Shown here one piece after another: positions 1 through 12,904 of a stretch of DNA of 36,964 bases (the stretch's first letter is position 1; each line of letters starts with the position of its first letter). The translations under genes and the position numbers were made by a program. The notes under the pieces were generated by a model. It was given only the letters and a program-made list of their open reading frames with translations, did not search any database and was not told where the DNA came from. The DNA is from DATKZH01 sp964475955 (GTDB lineage Bacteria; Planctomycetota; Planctomycetia; Pirellulales; Thermoguttaceae), in contig CAYYZY010000066.1 of NCBI GenBank assembly GCA_964475955.1, positions 1-36,964 of the forward strand, read 5' to 3'.

Positions 1-51
<51 letters not shown>

Positions 52-181
52 AAATATTGGCTTGCCACGCCAAGCGACTCGCTCACGGCTCGCCGCACTG
101 GCATGGTTCGATAGCCAAAACCAAGAAAGGCTTCTCCAGAGCACCGTGCCCCCTGGTCGAGGGACACGCGTACCCGATCTA

Positions 182-266
182 CCAGTCTTCGACTGGCTCA
201 AATAAGGGGCAAGTGACACACTCGCTACCAAATTGTCAAAGATCGCTAATGGGTGATCGCTCACCC
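182..266 (-). other. rRNA leader with small hairpins
   Basis: Two perfect inverted repeats lie in the transcribed leader. One is CCAGTC / GACTGG at 182-196 with a 3-base loop. The other is GGGTGA / TCACCC at 251-266, which in the RNA has a GCGA (GNRA-type) loop. They flank the boxA-like site and are probably leader RNA structure. No gene is seen between 52 and 528. Confidence 0.45.
231..245 (-). promoter_or_regulatory. boxA-like antitermination site in the rRNA leader
   Basis: The minus strand reads CGATCTTTGACAATT, close to the boxA element of bacterial rRNA leaders (E. coli TGCTCTTTAACAA), which recruits the NusB/S10 antitermination complex. It lies between the rRNA promoter (299-326) and the 16S 5' end, as expected. 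The same bases contain TTGACA, but no -10 hexamer follows at a usable distance, so boxA is preferred over a second promoter. Confidence 0.6.
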
Positions 267-298
267 CCGGAAACGGTCAACTTGACCGACCAGCAATA

Positions 299-326
299 AT
301 TGTATCCCTAATCGGGATCCTGTCAA
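299..326 (-). promoter_or_regulatory. Sigma-70 type promoter of the rRNA operon
   Basis: On the minus strand TTGACA (326-321) is followed after 16 bp by TACAAT (304-299): a perfect -35 and a 5/6 match to the -10. Transcription would start near 292, about 240 bases before the 16S 5' end. AT-rich sequence with a T-run lies just upstream (about 337-360) and could act as an UP element. Position, orientation and strength fit an rRNA promoter. Confidence 0.8.
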
Positions 327-528
327 CGGGCCCTTCGAAGATTTCCAAAAAACAACGGAAATCCAAACGCCCGTGAAGGTTATCGTCGATGAACCAAATT
401 ATAGCCGGGCATCCGCCACCGTGCAAGGCCCCAAAAAGCCACCGTTTCATAGCCCCGCCGAAAGGGGGTTCGCTAGGTACCCCGCGACCCGGGCCTCGGC
501 CAAATCGCCCATCGACCCGGCGCCCCCC

Positions 529-1596
529 TTAGGCCACCGGCTCCTCGACCGGCCCGAAATGCTCGCCTAACTCCCTGGCCAGCCGCGCCCCCAGCTCAGA
601 TGCCCGACGCTCCTCCTCCCGCGAAAGGGGGCGGAATCGCCGGACGAACTCCACGTCCTGCCGGAGCTGCTCGATGGTGTGTACCCCCAAATTGGCGGTG
701 GCGACGCCCGGAAGGCCCAGGGCGTAACGGATCGCCAGCTCCACGTTCTCCACGCCCACGTTCGGCTTCGCCGTCGGCTCGCCCCAGCTTCCCGATTCCT
801 TGCTCGGAGCCCCGAACACCTTCATGGCCACGACGCCCACGTTGCCCTCCCGGGCGATGGGGAGCACCCGCTCCTCGAAGTTGTACGTATGCTGGTCGGC
901 AAAGTTCGTGGCGACGAGGATCACGTCGACCTCGCCCGTCTCCAGGAACGGCAGGAACCGGGCGGGCACATTGTGCCCGGAAACGCCCACGAAGCGGCAG
1001 TTGCCCGCCTTCTTCTGCTTCAGGAGCCAGGTGAACACGCCGTCGGGCTCCATGGCCCGGTCCACGTCCCGCTGGCCCAGGTTGTGGAAGTAGAGGATAT
1101 CGGCGTAATCGGTCTTCAGGTCCTTGAAGGTGTTGGCCAGTTTCTTCTCGGCCTCGTCGACCGTGTCGGCGAAGACCTTGGTGGCCAGGATGACGTCCTT
1201 GCGCCGGCGCCCGAGCGCAAGGCCCACGCCCTCCTCCGCGTTGCCGTACCGCTCCGAGGTGTCGACGATGTTGATCCCCAGGTCGAGGCCCTCGTTCACG
1301 ATCCTCGCAATCTCGGGCGGCGCGATCGACTTGGCGATGCCCAAGGGGGCCGTCCCCAAACACATGGTGGTGACCGAAAGGCCCGTCCTGCCGAGCGTGC
1401 GCCGGGGCAGTGCGTCGCAACCGGCGCCCCCTTCAGCCCCCAGAGCGGCCCCGGCCGACCCGAAGGCCGCGGTGCCGGCCACCCCGCCGATTTGGCGCAC
1501 AAAACCTCGACGCGAGATGCCGTGCCGTTGGTTGTCCGAGCTCACCGTCTTTATCTCCTCGCTGCTGGGATTCACCCGATTCACTTGCCCGTTCAC
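529..1596 (-). CDS. Exported aldo/keto reductase
   Basis: A 355-residue protein with a Tat signal (S28-R29-R30-G-F then a hydrophobic Gly/Ala stretch) followed by an aldo/keto reductase TIM barrel from about residue 63. The catalytic tetrad can be read: D112, Y117 (ERYG), K140 (ATK) and H171 (YFHNL). The family reduces aldehydes or ketones, or oxidises sugars, with NAD(P)H; the substrate is not evident. Tat export of folded, cofactor-loaded oxidoreductases is common in planctomycetes. The gene points toward the rRNA operon and is divergent from the Gfo/Idh/MocA gene at 1912. The start gives a long stretch before the twin Arg, so a start a few codons downstream is possible. Confidence 0.9.
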   Translation of the reverse strand: MNGQVNRVNPSSEEIKTVSSDNQRHGISRRGFVRQIGGVAGTAAFGSAGAALGAEGGAGCDALPRRTLGRTGLSVTTMCLGTAPLGIAKSIAPPEIARIVNEGLDLGINIVDTSERYGNAEEGVGLALGRRRKDVILATKVFADTVDEAEKKLANTFKDLKTDYADILYFHNLGQRDVDRAMEPDGVFTWLLKQKKAGNCRFVGVSGHNVPARFLPFLETGEVDVILVATNFADQHTYNFEERVLPIAREGNVGVVAMKVFGAPSKESGSWGEPTAKPNVGVENVELAIRYALGLPGVATANLGVHTIEQLRQDVEFVRRFRPLSREEERRASELGARLARELGEHFGPVEEPVA

Positions 1597-1784
1597 TCGG
1601 AGTCATCATAGGCTCGAAGGCCGCGGCAGGCAATTCGATGGGGCGGAAGGCCACGGCTCGGAGTATCGCGCCAAGCGGCGTAACCGGCGCCGCAGCCAGC
1701 CGATGCTTGGCGGTTCTTTCCGCCTGCTGCCGGGAGCGTTTGCCGCGCGCAAAAGGCAGTGGCGTAGGCGTCTCGAGCGGTCGG

Positions 1785-1813
1785 TTGTCGCGCCCGATCT
1801 GGCCGACTATAGT
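1785..1813 (+). promoter_or_regulatory. Probable sigma-70 promoter for the 1912 gene
   Basis: TTGTCG (1785-1790), a 17 bp spacer and TATAGT (1808-1813) lie about 100 bases before the start codon at 1912. The two hexamers match 4/6 and 5/6. This is the best promoter seen in the 315 bp divergent gap (1597-1911). None as good was found for the minus-strand reductase gene. Confidence 0.5.
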
Positions 1814-1911
1814 GGCTCCGGATGGGCGCCGCCGCTGCAATCGCTGCGTGCGGCCACGCCGCACCCGAGTGAACCACCCGAATTCAACGCGCATTTCCCC
1901 GGAGGTGGACC

Positions 1912-3207
1912 ATGACAGGGCGCACGCGTCGCGAGTTCTTGAAGCGGACCACGCTGGGCGTGGCGGGGGCGAGCGTGGCCGTCGCCTCCTCCCGGGCGCT
2001 GGGCGCCAACGACCGGATCAACCTGGGCGTGATCGGGCTGAGCCGGGGGGCGTCGCTCTGCGGCGCGTTTGCCCAGTTGGACGACGCCCGGCTGGCGTGC
2101 CTTTGCGACACGGACAGCCGGCGTCTGGAAAACGTGCAGAAGAAATACCACGTCCCCAAGGCGGTGGGCGATCTCCGCCGGATGCTCGACGACCCGTCGA
2201 TCGACGCCGTCGTGATCGCCACCCCCGACCACTGGCACGCCCCCGCGGCGATCCTCGCCTGCGAGGCGCAGAAGCATGTCTACGTCGAGAAACCCTGCTC
2301 GCACAACATCCGCGAGGGCCGGCTGATGATCGAGGCCGCCCGGCGGCACAAGCGGGTGATGCAGGTCGGCACGCAAAACCGCTCCAACGAAGGCGTTCGC
2401 GAGGCGGTCGCCATGCTCCGCGACGGCGCGATCGGCGACGTGCTCGCCGTGAAGGTGATCAACAGCCAGCGGCGCGCGAACATCGGCCATCGCGAGCCGT
2501 CGGAACCGCCCGAGCACCTCGATTACGACATGTGGGTCGGCCCCGCGCCGATGGTGCCCTACCAGGAGAACCGGCTGCACTACACGTGGCACTGGTGGTA
2601 CGCGTTCGGCACGGGCGACATCGGCAACGACGGCGTCCACGACCTCGATATCGGGCTCTGGGGCCTGGGCGTCGAGGGGCATCCGTCGCGCATCAGCGGA
2701 TACGGCGCCAAGATGTTCTTCGACGACGATCAGCAGTTCCCCGATACGTACTACATCACGTACGAATACCCGGGCGGAGGGAAGGTCGGCGATCGGCGTC
2801 TGTTGGTCTTCGAGCAGCGCGACTGGTCGCCCTACCGGGAGCACGGCTTCGAGAACGGCGATATCTACTACGGCACCAAGGGCGTGATGCACGTGGGCAA
2901 ACACGACGGGTACAAGCTCTTCGGCGAGCGCAACGAGCCGATCGCCGAGAAGGCGTTCCGCATGCCGCCCGTCGCGCACCAGCGCAACTTCCTCGACGCG
3001 ATCCGGGGCAAGGCCGAGCCGAACGCCGACGTCGCCGTGGGGCACCTCTCGGCCACGCTGGCCCATCTGGGCAACATCTGCGCGCGGGTCGGCCGCAGCC
3101 TCACTTTCGATCCGAAGACCGAGCACTTCGCCGGCGACGAGGAGGCCAACAAGCTGACGCGCCGCGAGTACCGCGAAGGCCACTGGGCGGTGCCGAAGGG
3201 GGCGTGA
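1912..3207 (+). CDS. Tat-exported Gfo/Idh/MocA family oxidoreductase
   Basis: A 431-residue protein with a Tat signal (R6-R7-E-F-L-K, cleavage probably near ALGA) and the two-domain Gfo/Idh/MocA fold. It has an N-terminal Rossmann domain beginning GVIGLSRG and the planctomycete-type DHWH motif (D106-H109). The EKP motif with the usual catalytic Lys is at 126-128, and the V-H-D-L-D signature is around H243-D246. The family oxidises or reduces sugars and related alcohols with NAD(P); some members act as NAD-dependent glycosidases, and the substrate here is unknown. The start is fixed by GGAGG six bases upstream. It differs from the tandem array at 25848-33842 in ending without the R-x-P-W tail shared there. 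Confidence 0.92.
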   Translation: MTGRTRREFLKRTTLGVAGASVAVASSRALGANDRINLGVIGLSRGASLCGAFAQLDDARLACLCDTDSRRLENVQKKYHVPKAVGDLRRMLDDPSIDAVVIATPDHWHAPAAILACEAQKHVYVEKPCSHNIREGRLMIEAARRHKRVMQVGTQNRSNEGVREAVAMLRDGAIGDVLAVKVINSQRRANIGHREPSEPPEHLDYDMWVGPAPMVPYQENRLHYTWHWWYAFGTGDIGNDGVHDLDIGLWGLGVEGHPSRISGYGAKMFFDDDQQFPDTYYITYEYPGGGKVGDRRLLVFEQRDWSPYREHGFENGDIYYGTKGVMHVGKHDGYKLFGERNEPIAEKAFRMPPVAHQRNFLDAIRGKAEPNADVAVGHLSATLAHLGNICARVGRSLTFDPKTEHFAGDEEANKLTRREYREGHWAVPKGA

Positions 3208-3463
3208 GCTGCGCACTCCGGGGTCGCCTTCGCAGCCGGGGAGCCGGCGGCGCGAACCGGATTGTCCCCGGCCGAGCGTCCGAAAACGCCTCGTGCGGAT
3301 CCGATCTTGCGGATTCTGACGCCCAATCCCCCCGTTCCGAAGCCCTTCCCCGGGCACGATTCCGGGCGCCGGTTTCGCCGGGGCCTTCGCGCGCCATACT
3401 TCATGGGGCGAGCAAAGCCATTTGGGTTCACGAACCCGAGGATCGAGTGCCAAGAGGATCGCC

Positions 3464-3889
3464 ATGTCTTTTACTCCGGAATTAGCCCCGGCGGTTGCTT
3501 TTCTCGTTTTGTCTTTTGTGCTTCTGCTACTGTGCCTCTGCGTTTTCGTCACATTCGCGTCGACGTGGCTCCAGGCGTTTATGTCGGGCGCGCAGGTGGA
3601 TCTTCTCGATCTGATCGGCATGAGGCTGCGGCGGACGGACTACAAGACGGTCGTCCGCGCCCTGATCGTGGCCAGGCAGGGCGGCGTCTGGGTTTCGCCC
3701 GTCGACATGGAAAGGGCCTGGGTGCAGGGAGTCGACCTGGAGAAGGTCACGCTGGCCGTCATCCAGGCGACGAAGAACAACATGAACGTAACGTTCGAGG
3801 AGCTCGTCGACGCCGAGGTGGAAGAACGCTTGGCGCGCCTGCTGGAAGAGACGCGTTCGGCGCGCCTGGAAGAGCCGGCATACCGATGA
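3464..3889 (+). CDS. Short FloA-like (flotillin-like) N-terminal domain membrane protein
   Basis: A 141-residue protein with one strong transmembrane segment (about 9-30), followed by a region that reads like the start of the FloA/UPF0365 family: GAQ-V-D-L-L-D-L-IGMRLRR, then the paired helical segments around VVRALIVARQGG and AVIQATKNNMNVTFEEL. Normal FloA is about 330 residues and continues with the PHB/SPFH core and a Glu/Ala coiled coil; all of that is absent here. The ATG at 3464 is preferred over an in-frame codon at 3422 because AAGAGG lies just before it. It may be a membrane-microdomain accessory protein or a decayed floA copy. The open frame and good ribosome site argue for a real gene. 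Confidence 0.75.
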   Translation: MSFTPELAPAVAFLVLSFVLLLLCLCVFVTFASTWLQAFMSGAQVDLLDLIGMRLRRTDYKTVVRALIVARQGGVWVSPVDMERAWVQGVDLEKVTLAVIQATKNNMNVTFEELVDAEVEERLARLLEETRSARLEEPAYR

Positions 3890-3993
3890 GCCACGGAGCT
3901 GCCCGGCGACGGAACGCCGCCGAGGGCGTCTTGGCAGCGTCTTTCACGGAATCCCGCACGCTCATTCGGTTGGGGCACGACTGCATCGTGCCA

Positions 3994-4012
3994 GGCACGT
4001 TGGAAACGTGCC
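3994..4012. repeat. Dispersed palindrome, GGCACGTT-GGA-AACGTGCC
   Basis: A perfect 8 bp inverted repeat with a 3-base loop, in the gap between the convergent ends of the FloA-like gene and the pseudopilin gene. Two more copies lie at 25499-25547. Confidence 0.75.
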
Positions 4013-4042
4013 CCACGGCGAATCCCGACCCCCTCTTCCCGC

Positions 4043-4558
4043 CTAGTCGTGGAGATGCCCTTCGAGGTCGGGGGCGATGCGGCCGGTCGCTTGATGGTAG
4101 AGCCATCCGCCTGCTTCGGTCGGGGCTTCCGGGGGAAACTCGTCCGTCGCCGTGACCGTCGACGCGCCCGTGTAGGGATTCACGGGGACGCCGCCGGGGA
4201 GGTACGGTCCGTAGGGGTGCGACTCATCCGACGAACCGGGAGCGCCCTGGGCGTTGGTTGCGTGGGTCAGTTGGGGGAAGCCCGCTTCGAACAGCAACGG
4301 GGGCTGCCCTCCGTGCTCGGCCTTATACAGGGCGATCTGCTCGCGCAGGGTCCTCAGGTTCTGGCTCAGGGCGCTGGAACTGGCTCGATCCTGGGCGCTT
4401 CCGATCAGCGGCATGGCCACGGCCGTGCCCACGGCCATGATCGCCGCCACGAGCAGCGCATCGAGCAAGGTGAACTGATGCCCCCGGTGGCGGCCGTAAC
4501 CGATGAGGTACGCGATCCCCGCAATTGCCCCAAGTATAAGGGAAGCGGGGAGTTGCAT
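4043..4558 (-). CDS. Pseudopilin-like membrane protein with atypical processing site
   Basis: With the ATG at 4558 the protein has 171 residues. After a first hydrophobic helix (about 5-21) comes R-G-H-Q-F-T-L-L-D (25-33) and a second helix (34-53), then an amphipathic segment (NLRTLREQIALYKAEHGG) and a C-terminal part with NPYTG, as in GspG-type major pseudopilins. The family normally has Gly at -1 and Glu at +5 of the cleavage site; here these are Gln28 and Asp33, and an extra helix precedes the site. The frame is open upstream to 4834, overlapping clpB. A GTG at about 4579 preceded by a G-run is another possible start. It follows clpB on the same strand. Confidence 0.7.
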   Translation of the reverse strand: MQLPASLILGAIAGIAYLIGYGRHRGHQFTLLDALLVAAIMAVGTAVAMPLIGSAQDRASSSALSQNLRTLREQIALYKAEHGGQPPLLFEAGFPQLTHATNAQGAPGSSDESHPYGPYLPGGVPVNPYTGASTVTATDEFPPEAPTEAGGWLYHQATGRIAPDLEGHLHD

Positions 4559-4787
4559 TCCGAGCAGGGACAAATCGGCCACTACGTGGCCCCCCAAAAT
4601 TACTATCAGTTGGCGCGGATAACACCCCCCTATATTGTGAATATACGACGCCGACCGACCCAAGCGGCGAGCCCGAACCGCTTTCGAGAGCACGCGCGTA
4701 GCCGGTCCCCCTAAACCGGTGGCCGGTTGTCGCAGTTGGACGGGTCCTGACCGCGGCCCCCGGCACGCGCGAGCGCGGCGGGAACGG

Positions 4788-7415
<2,628 letters not shown>

Positions 7416-7607
7416 GAAACGGTTCCTCTTCTTGTTCTTCCCCTGGGCGCCGCGCGGCGGCCGCTCTCGAACCGCCGTCGCGCCGCTGGAGCGCGCACCG
7501 CTCCCGCGGTTCAGCGCCGTCGGGGCGCCGTGTCGCGGGGAACGGGAAGACGTGCCTGCCCCGTCGTGCCGCGGCCGGAGGGGACCGCCGCGGATTTCCT
7601 GCGGATG

Positions 7608-9557
<1,950 letters not shown>

Positions 9558-9638
9558 CGACTGCTCCTTTCTCGCTTTCCGAACATCCCGCCACGCCCAA
9601 CGGCCACGCGCACCCACTAGGTCCGCGCATAAGTCGAA

Positions 9639-9660
9639 CTGACGGAGCCCCCTCCGTCAG
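9639..9660 (-). promoter_or_regulatory. Perfect hairpin in the dnaK upstream region
   Basis: CTGACGGAG, a 4-base loop and CTCCGTCAG form a perfect 9 bp inverted repeat about 82-103 bases upstream of the dnaK start. It is not CIRCE (TTAGCACTC-N9-GAGTGCTAA) and has no T-run for a terminator. It could be an operator or a 5' UTR structure. The rest of the 532 bp divergent gap (9558-10089) holds the pheA promoter and no gene. No sigma-32-like or sigma-70 promoter for dnaK was convincing. Confidence 0.45.
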
Positions 9661-9968
9661 CAGGAGTCGAGATGGGCAAGTTGTGCAGGACTATGGCACT
9701 CAACCTTTCTGACGTTCCCTAGGAAGCAAAGAACATGCCGCATTTTCGCACAGTTGGAGAGAACGTCGTAAGCCTTTGCGAAAAAAGGACTTAAAACGAT
9801 CCCGCTCCCGCCGCCCCAGCCGATCCTTCCTCTTGCCCGGTATTCGGCTGCCATTTTGACACGGTCCAAGCCAGGCTGCCCCCTTCGGTGGGCGATCCAA
9901 CGGTCCAGCCGAAAGAGGGGGAGCGCGGGACTTCGTGCCGCGCCCAACACGTTGTGTGGGGTGATTGG

Positions 9969-9997
9969 TTGACAACCTCCTCGGCGCCCTGTACAAA
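9969..9997 (+). promoter_or_regulatory. Probable sigma-70 promoter of pheA
   Basis: TTGACA (9969-9974), a 17 bp spacer and TACAAA (9992-9997), about 90 bases before the pheA start. The -35 lies within a small palindrome, GGTTG-A-CAACC. Confidence 0.55.
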
Positions 9998-10089
9998 GCC
10001 CGAAAGTGGACGGGGATGCCCCGAATTCGACCCGGACGGTCGCCAATCCCCCCTTCGGAGGCGTAGCCCCACCCGCGAAGGTCGCTGCC

Positions 10090-11223
10090 ATGGCGAAAAA
10101 GAAAAAAACTGCCAAGAAAAAGAAGACATCCAAGAAGGCATCCCCGCGAGGGGCCGGCCCCGCCTCGCTCGATGCGCGATTGAACCAGTTGGACCGCGAT
10201 CTGCTTAAGACATTGAACGAGCGGGCGAAGCTGAGCCTTAAACTGGGCAAGCTGCGTAAGTCGAAACACCAGCCCGCCTACAGCCTCAGCGAGGAGGAAG
10301 AGCGGCTGGCGCGCCTGTTGGCGGCGAACCGGGGGCCGCTATCGGACCGCTGCCTCCGGGCCGTGCTTCGCGAGGTGGTCAGCGGGTGCCGCTCGCTGTT
10401 GAAGGACTTGAGGATTGCCTTCCTTGGGCCCGAGTACAGTTACAGCCATCTGGCGGCCATTCACCGTTTCGGCCAGTCGGTCCAGTTTGCGCCGGTCGAC
10501 AGCATCGCGGCCGTGTTCGAAGAGGTCAACCGCGGCCATTGCGACTTCGGGATCGTGCCCATCGAGAACTCCACCGACGGCCGCATCGCCGACACGCTCG
10601 ACATGTTCACCCGCTTGCCCGTCCGCATCTGCGGCGAGGTCGAGTTGGAGATCCACCACGCCTTGCTCGGCCGATGCGCCCGAAACGAAATCCGGGAAGT
10701 CTACAGCAAGCCGCAGGCGCTGTCCCAGTGCCGCAATTGGCTGGCGAAGCACCTGCCGGGCGCCCGAACGATCGAGGTCACCAGCACGTCGACGGCCGCC
10801 CAACTGGCCAGCGAGAAGCCGGGAGCGGCGGCCATCGCCAGCCTTCAAGCGGGCGTGCGTTACGCGCTCGACGCGCTGGCTGAGCGCATCGAAGACAACC
10901 CCAGCAACACCACCCGTTTCACGGTGATCGGCGAGCAATCGGCCGTGCGGACCGGCAACGACCGCACGGCCATGATGTTTCAGGTGGAACACCAACCCGG
11001 CGCCCTGGCCGACGCCCTGGGGATCTTCCGGCGCAACGAGCTGAATCTGACCTGGATCGAGTCGTTTCCGATTCCCGGGTCGGAGCGGGCGTACCTATTC
11101 TTCGTGGAAATGGAAGGTCACGAGAGCGACGCCCGGGTGCGGCGCGCCACCACGGCGCTGGAGAAGAAGACCCTTCGGCTGGAGATCCTGGGGTCCTCCC
11201 CGGTGACGAAGGCCGGAGAATAG
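10090..11223 (+). CDS. pheA: Bifunctional chorismate mutase / prephenate dehydratase
   Basis: A 377-residue P-protein. It opens with an unusual Lys-rich tail (AKKKKTAKKKKTSKK), then an AroQ-type chorismate mutase domain (about 24-95), the prephenate dehydratase domain (about 106-285, starting IAFLGPEYSYSH and holding the T275-R276-F277 catalytic motif), and a C-terminal ACT domain (about 298-372; HQPGALADAL...ESFPIPGS) that binds phenylalanine for feedback control. It converts chorismate through prephenate to phenylpyruvate in phenylalanine synthesis. The ATG at 10090 follows GAAGG; the frame is open 28 codons further upstream but without a site. It is divergent from dnaK and followed by tpiA after a 137 bp gap. 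Confidence 0.95.
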   Translation: MAKKKKTAKKKKTSKKASPRGAGPASLDARLNQLDRDLLKTLNERAKLSLKLGKLRKSKHQPAYSLSEEEERLARLLAANRGPLSDRCLRAVLREVVSGCRSLLKDLRIAFLGPEYSYSHLAAIHRFGQSVQFAPVDSIAAVFEEVNRGHCDFGIVPIENSTDGRIADTLDMFTRLPVRICGEVELEIHHALLGRCARNEIREVYSKPQALSQCRNWLAKHLPGARTIEVTSTSTAAQLASEKPGAAAIASLQAGVRYALDALAERIEDNPSNTTRFTVIGEQSAVRTGNDRTAMMFQVEHQPGALADALGIFRRNELNLTWIESFPIPGSERAYLFFVEMEGHESDARVRRATTALEKKTLRLEILGSSPVTKAGE

Positions 11224-11360
11224 CATGTGTCGCAGTCGCCTCCCCGGAGCGCAGCCTCGGCCGCTCGGCTCGTCCAGCGGGGCTCTCCGGAGCGAGCGGA
11301 GTGCGATTTGCCTAACTGAAGAGAAGCCTTACCACTGGAAATCCAAGGAGTGCCTGTCCC

Positions 11361-12119
11361 ATGCGACGTCCCTTTATCGCTGGCAACTGGAAGATGAACC
11401 TCGACCGGGCCTCGGCCGTGGCGCTGGCCGAGGGCTTGGCGGAGAAGACGGGGGGCGTCGACGACGTGGACTTGGCCGTCTGTCCCCCGAGCGTCTACCT
11501 CGACGCCGTGGGCGACGCCCTGAGCGGCTCGAAAGTCGGCCTCGGGGCTCAGAACGTGTACCACGAGGCGAAGGGGGCCTTCACCGGGGAAATCAGCGTT
11601 GGGATGCTCCGCGATCTGGGGTGCCGGTACGTGATCCTCGGCCACAGCGAGCGCCGGCACGTACTCGGCGAGACCGACGCCGACATCAACAAGAAGGTCC
11701 ACGCCGCGCTCGAAGCGGGGCTGGTGCCGGTCGTTTGCGTCGGCGAATTGCTCGGCGAGCGCGAGGCGAACAAGACCCCGGACGTGATCCGCACCCAGTT
11801 CGACGGCTCGCTGGCAGGGCTCGCCGCCGAGCAGATGATGCGCCTGGTCATCGCCTACGAACCCGTGTGGGCCATCGGCACCGGCAAGGTGGCCACCCCC
11901 GAACAGGCCGAGGAAGTCCATCTCGACCTTCGCAAGATCATGGAAGACCGTTACAATAGCGAGGTGGCCGAGACGGTCCGGATTCAGTACGGCGGGAGCG
12001 TCAAGCCCGACAACGCGGCCGAACTGCTTGCCCAACCGAACATCGACGGGGCCCTGGTCGGGGGCGCAAGCCTCAAGGTCGACTCCTTCCTGGGCATCAT
12101 CGCCGGGGCGACGAAGTAA
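11361..12119 (+). CDS. tpiA: Triosephosphate isomerase
   Basis: A 252-residue enzyme of normal length that interconverts dihydroxyacetone phosphate and glyceraldehyde 3-phosphate. Active-site residues are in place: N9 and K11 in AGNWKMN, H95 in ILGHSERR, E167 in AYEPVWAIGTGK, and the phosphate-binding GGSVKP and GGASL segments near the end. AAGGAG lies ten bases before the ATG. It sits between pheA and secG on the same strand; the tpiA-secG order is common in bacteria. Confidence 0.98.
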   Translation: MRRPFIAGNWKMNLDRASAVALAEGLAEKTGGVDDVDLAVCPPSVYLDAVGDALSGSKVGLGAQNVYHEAKGAFTGEISVGMLRDLGCRYVILGHSERRHVLGETDADINKKVHAALEAGLVPVVCVGELLGEREANKTPDVIRTQFDGSLAGLAAEQMMRLVIAYEPVWAIGTGKVATPEQAEEVHLDLRKIMEDRYNSEVAETVRIQYGGSVKPDNAAELLAQPNIDGALVGGASLKVDSFLGIIAGATK

Positions 12120-12435
12120 TCCCGCTCAGCCCAACCGAGGCGAGCTGTACCCCCCAGGCTGCGTATCCATAGCCCGGATTATTCCTATCGGCTCGTAGTA
12201 CGACAGCGCAGGTTCGACTCGGATGCGGGATTCGGCAGCCTGGAGCGGTATCCAGATTTCGCAAAGTGATTGCGCGTTTTGCCCCGCTTCACGTCGAAGC
12301 CGGCCGTTGGTCGATCTTGCGCTGTAGTAGTGGCCCGGTTTTTCGGGGGCCGACAATGGGAAGCGGCTTCCGAGCGCATGAATGCGGTCACTACAAGCGG
12401 CGCATGAATAGTCCGAGATAAGGAGTGAACGCGAG
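12120..12435. other. Intergenic region upstream of secG
   Basis: A 316 bp gap with no gene. It contains a 13 bp palindrome GGAAGCGGCTTCC (about 12360-12372) and two copies of GCGCATGAAT 25 bp apart (near 12376 and 12401), just before the secG ribosome site AAGGAG. No clear promoter or terminator was found. Confidence 0.4.
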
Positions 12436-12801
12436 ATGGCTGTCGTCTTCATGATTGCTTTGTTCTTCACCGCGCTGTTCCTGATCGTGTTGGTGCTGGT
12501 CCAACGCGGGAAGGGGGGCGGATTGTCGGGCGCCTTCGGGGGTATGGGCGGTCAGAGTGCCTTCGGCACCAAGGCCGGAGACGCCTTCACGAAGATCACT
12601 ATCATAACCGCCACGCTTTGGATTCTGCTCTGCGTGGTCAGTGTTCGCCTCCTCTCGACCGATAAGGGGGGCCTGAATCTCGGGGCCAATGCGCCCGCCG
12701 GCGAGCAGGCCGAAGGCGTTCCTGGGGAGGAATCCGCTCCGGCCCCCTCGGGCGGGGGTGGCACGGACGGGGGAGAGGCTCCGGCGCCGTCGTCCGAGTA
12801 A
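12436..12801 (+). CDS. secG: Preprotein translocase subunit SecG
   Basis: A 121-residue protein with the SecG plan. It has a first transmembrane helix (about 2-23), the conserved L-V-Q-R-G-K-G-G-G loop with a Gly-rich stretch ending SAFGTKAGD, a second helix (about 53-72), and a soluble tail rich in Gly, Pro, Glu and Ser. It is the accessory subunit of the SecYEG channel in the inner membrane. AAGGAG precedes the ATG. The tail of about 45 residues is longer than in E. coli SecG, as is frequent in this phylum. Confidence 0.95.
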   Translation: MAVVFMIALFFTALFLIVLVLVQRGKGGGLSGAFGGMGGQSAFGTKAGDAFTKITIITATLWILLCVVSVRLLSTDKGGLNLGANAPAGEQAEGVPGEESAPAPSGGGGTDGGEAPAPSSE

Positions 12802-12904
12802 CCCGGATTGTTCATAGCCCCCAACTCCAGCGGGGCAGTGCGACGCGGGGAAAAGGCGCTGGCGTTGCGGTTGCCCGGGGCCCCTCGAAAGGAGTAATCC
12901 TGCC

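Noticed and set aside
57..299. 80-codon plus-strand frame over the rRNA leader
   Set aside because: Covers the 16S leader, boxA and promoter of the opposite strand; no ribosome site or domain.
1410..3621. Long open frames on both strands over the first Gfo/Idh/MocA gene
   Set aside because: Arg-rich or low-complexity shadow translations of the real gene at 1912-3207.
9661..9720. Sigma-32-like promoter for dnaK (GTTGAG ... GCCCATCT)
   Set aside because: Spacing of about 20 bases is outside the 11-17 range and the -35 match is poor.
12332..12351. GGCCC...GGGCC hairpin with T-run in the loop before secG
   Set aside because: The T-run is inside the loop rather than after the stem, so it is not an intrinsic terminator.
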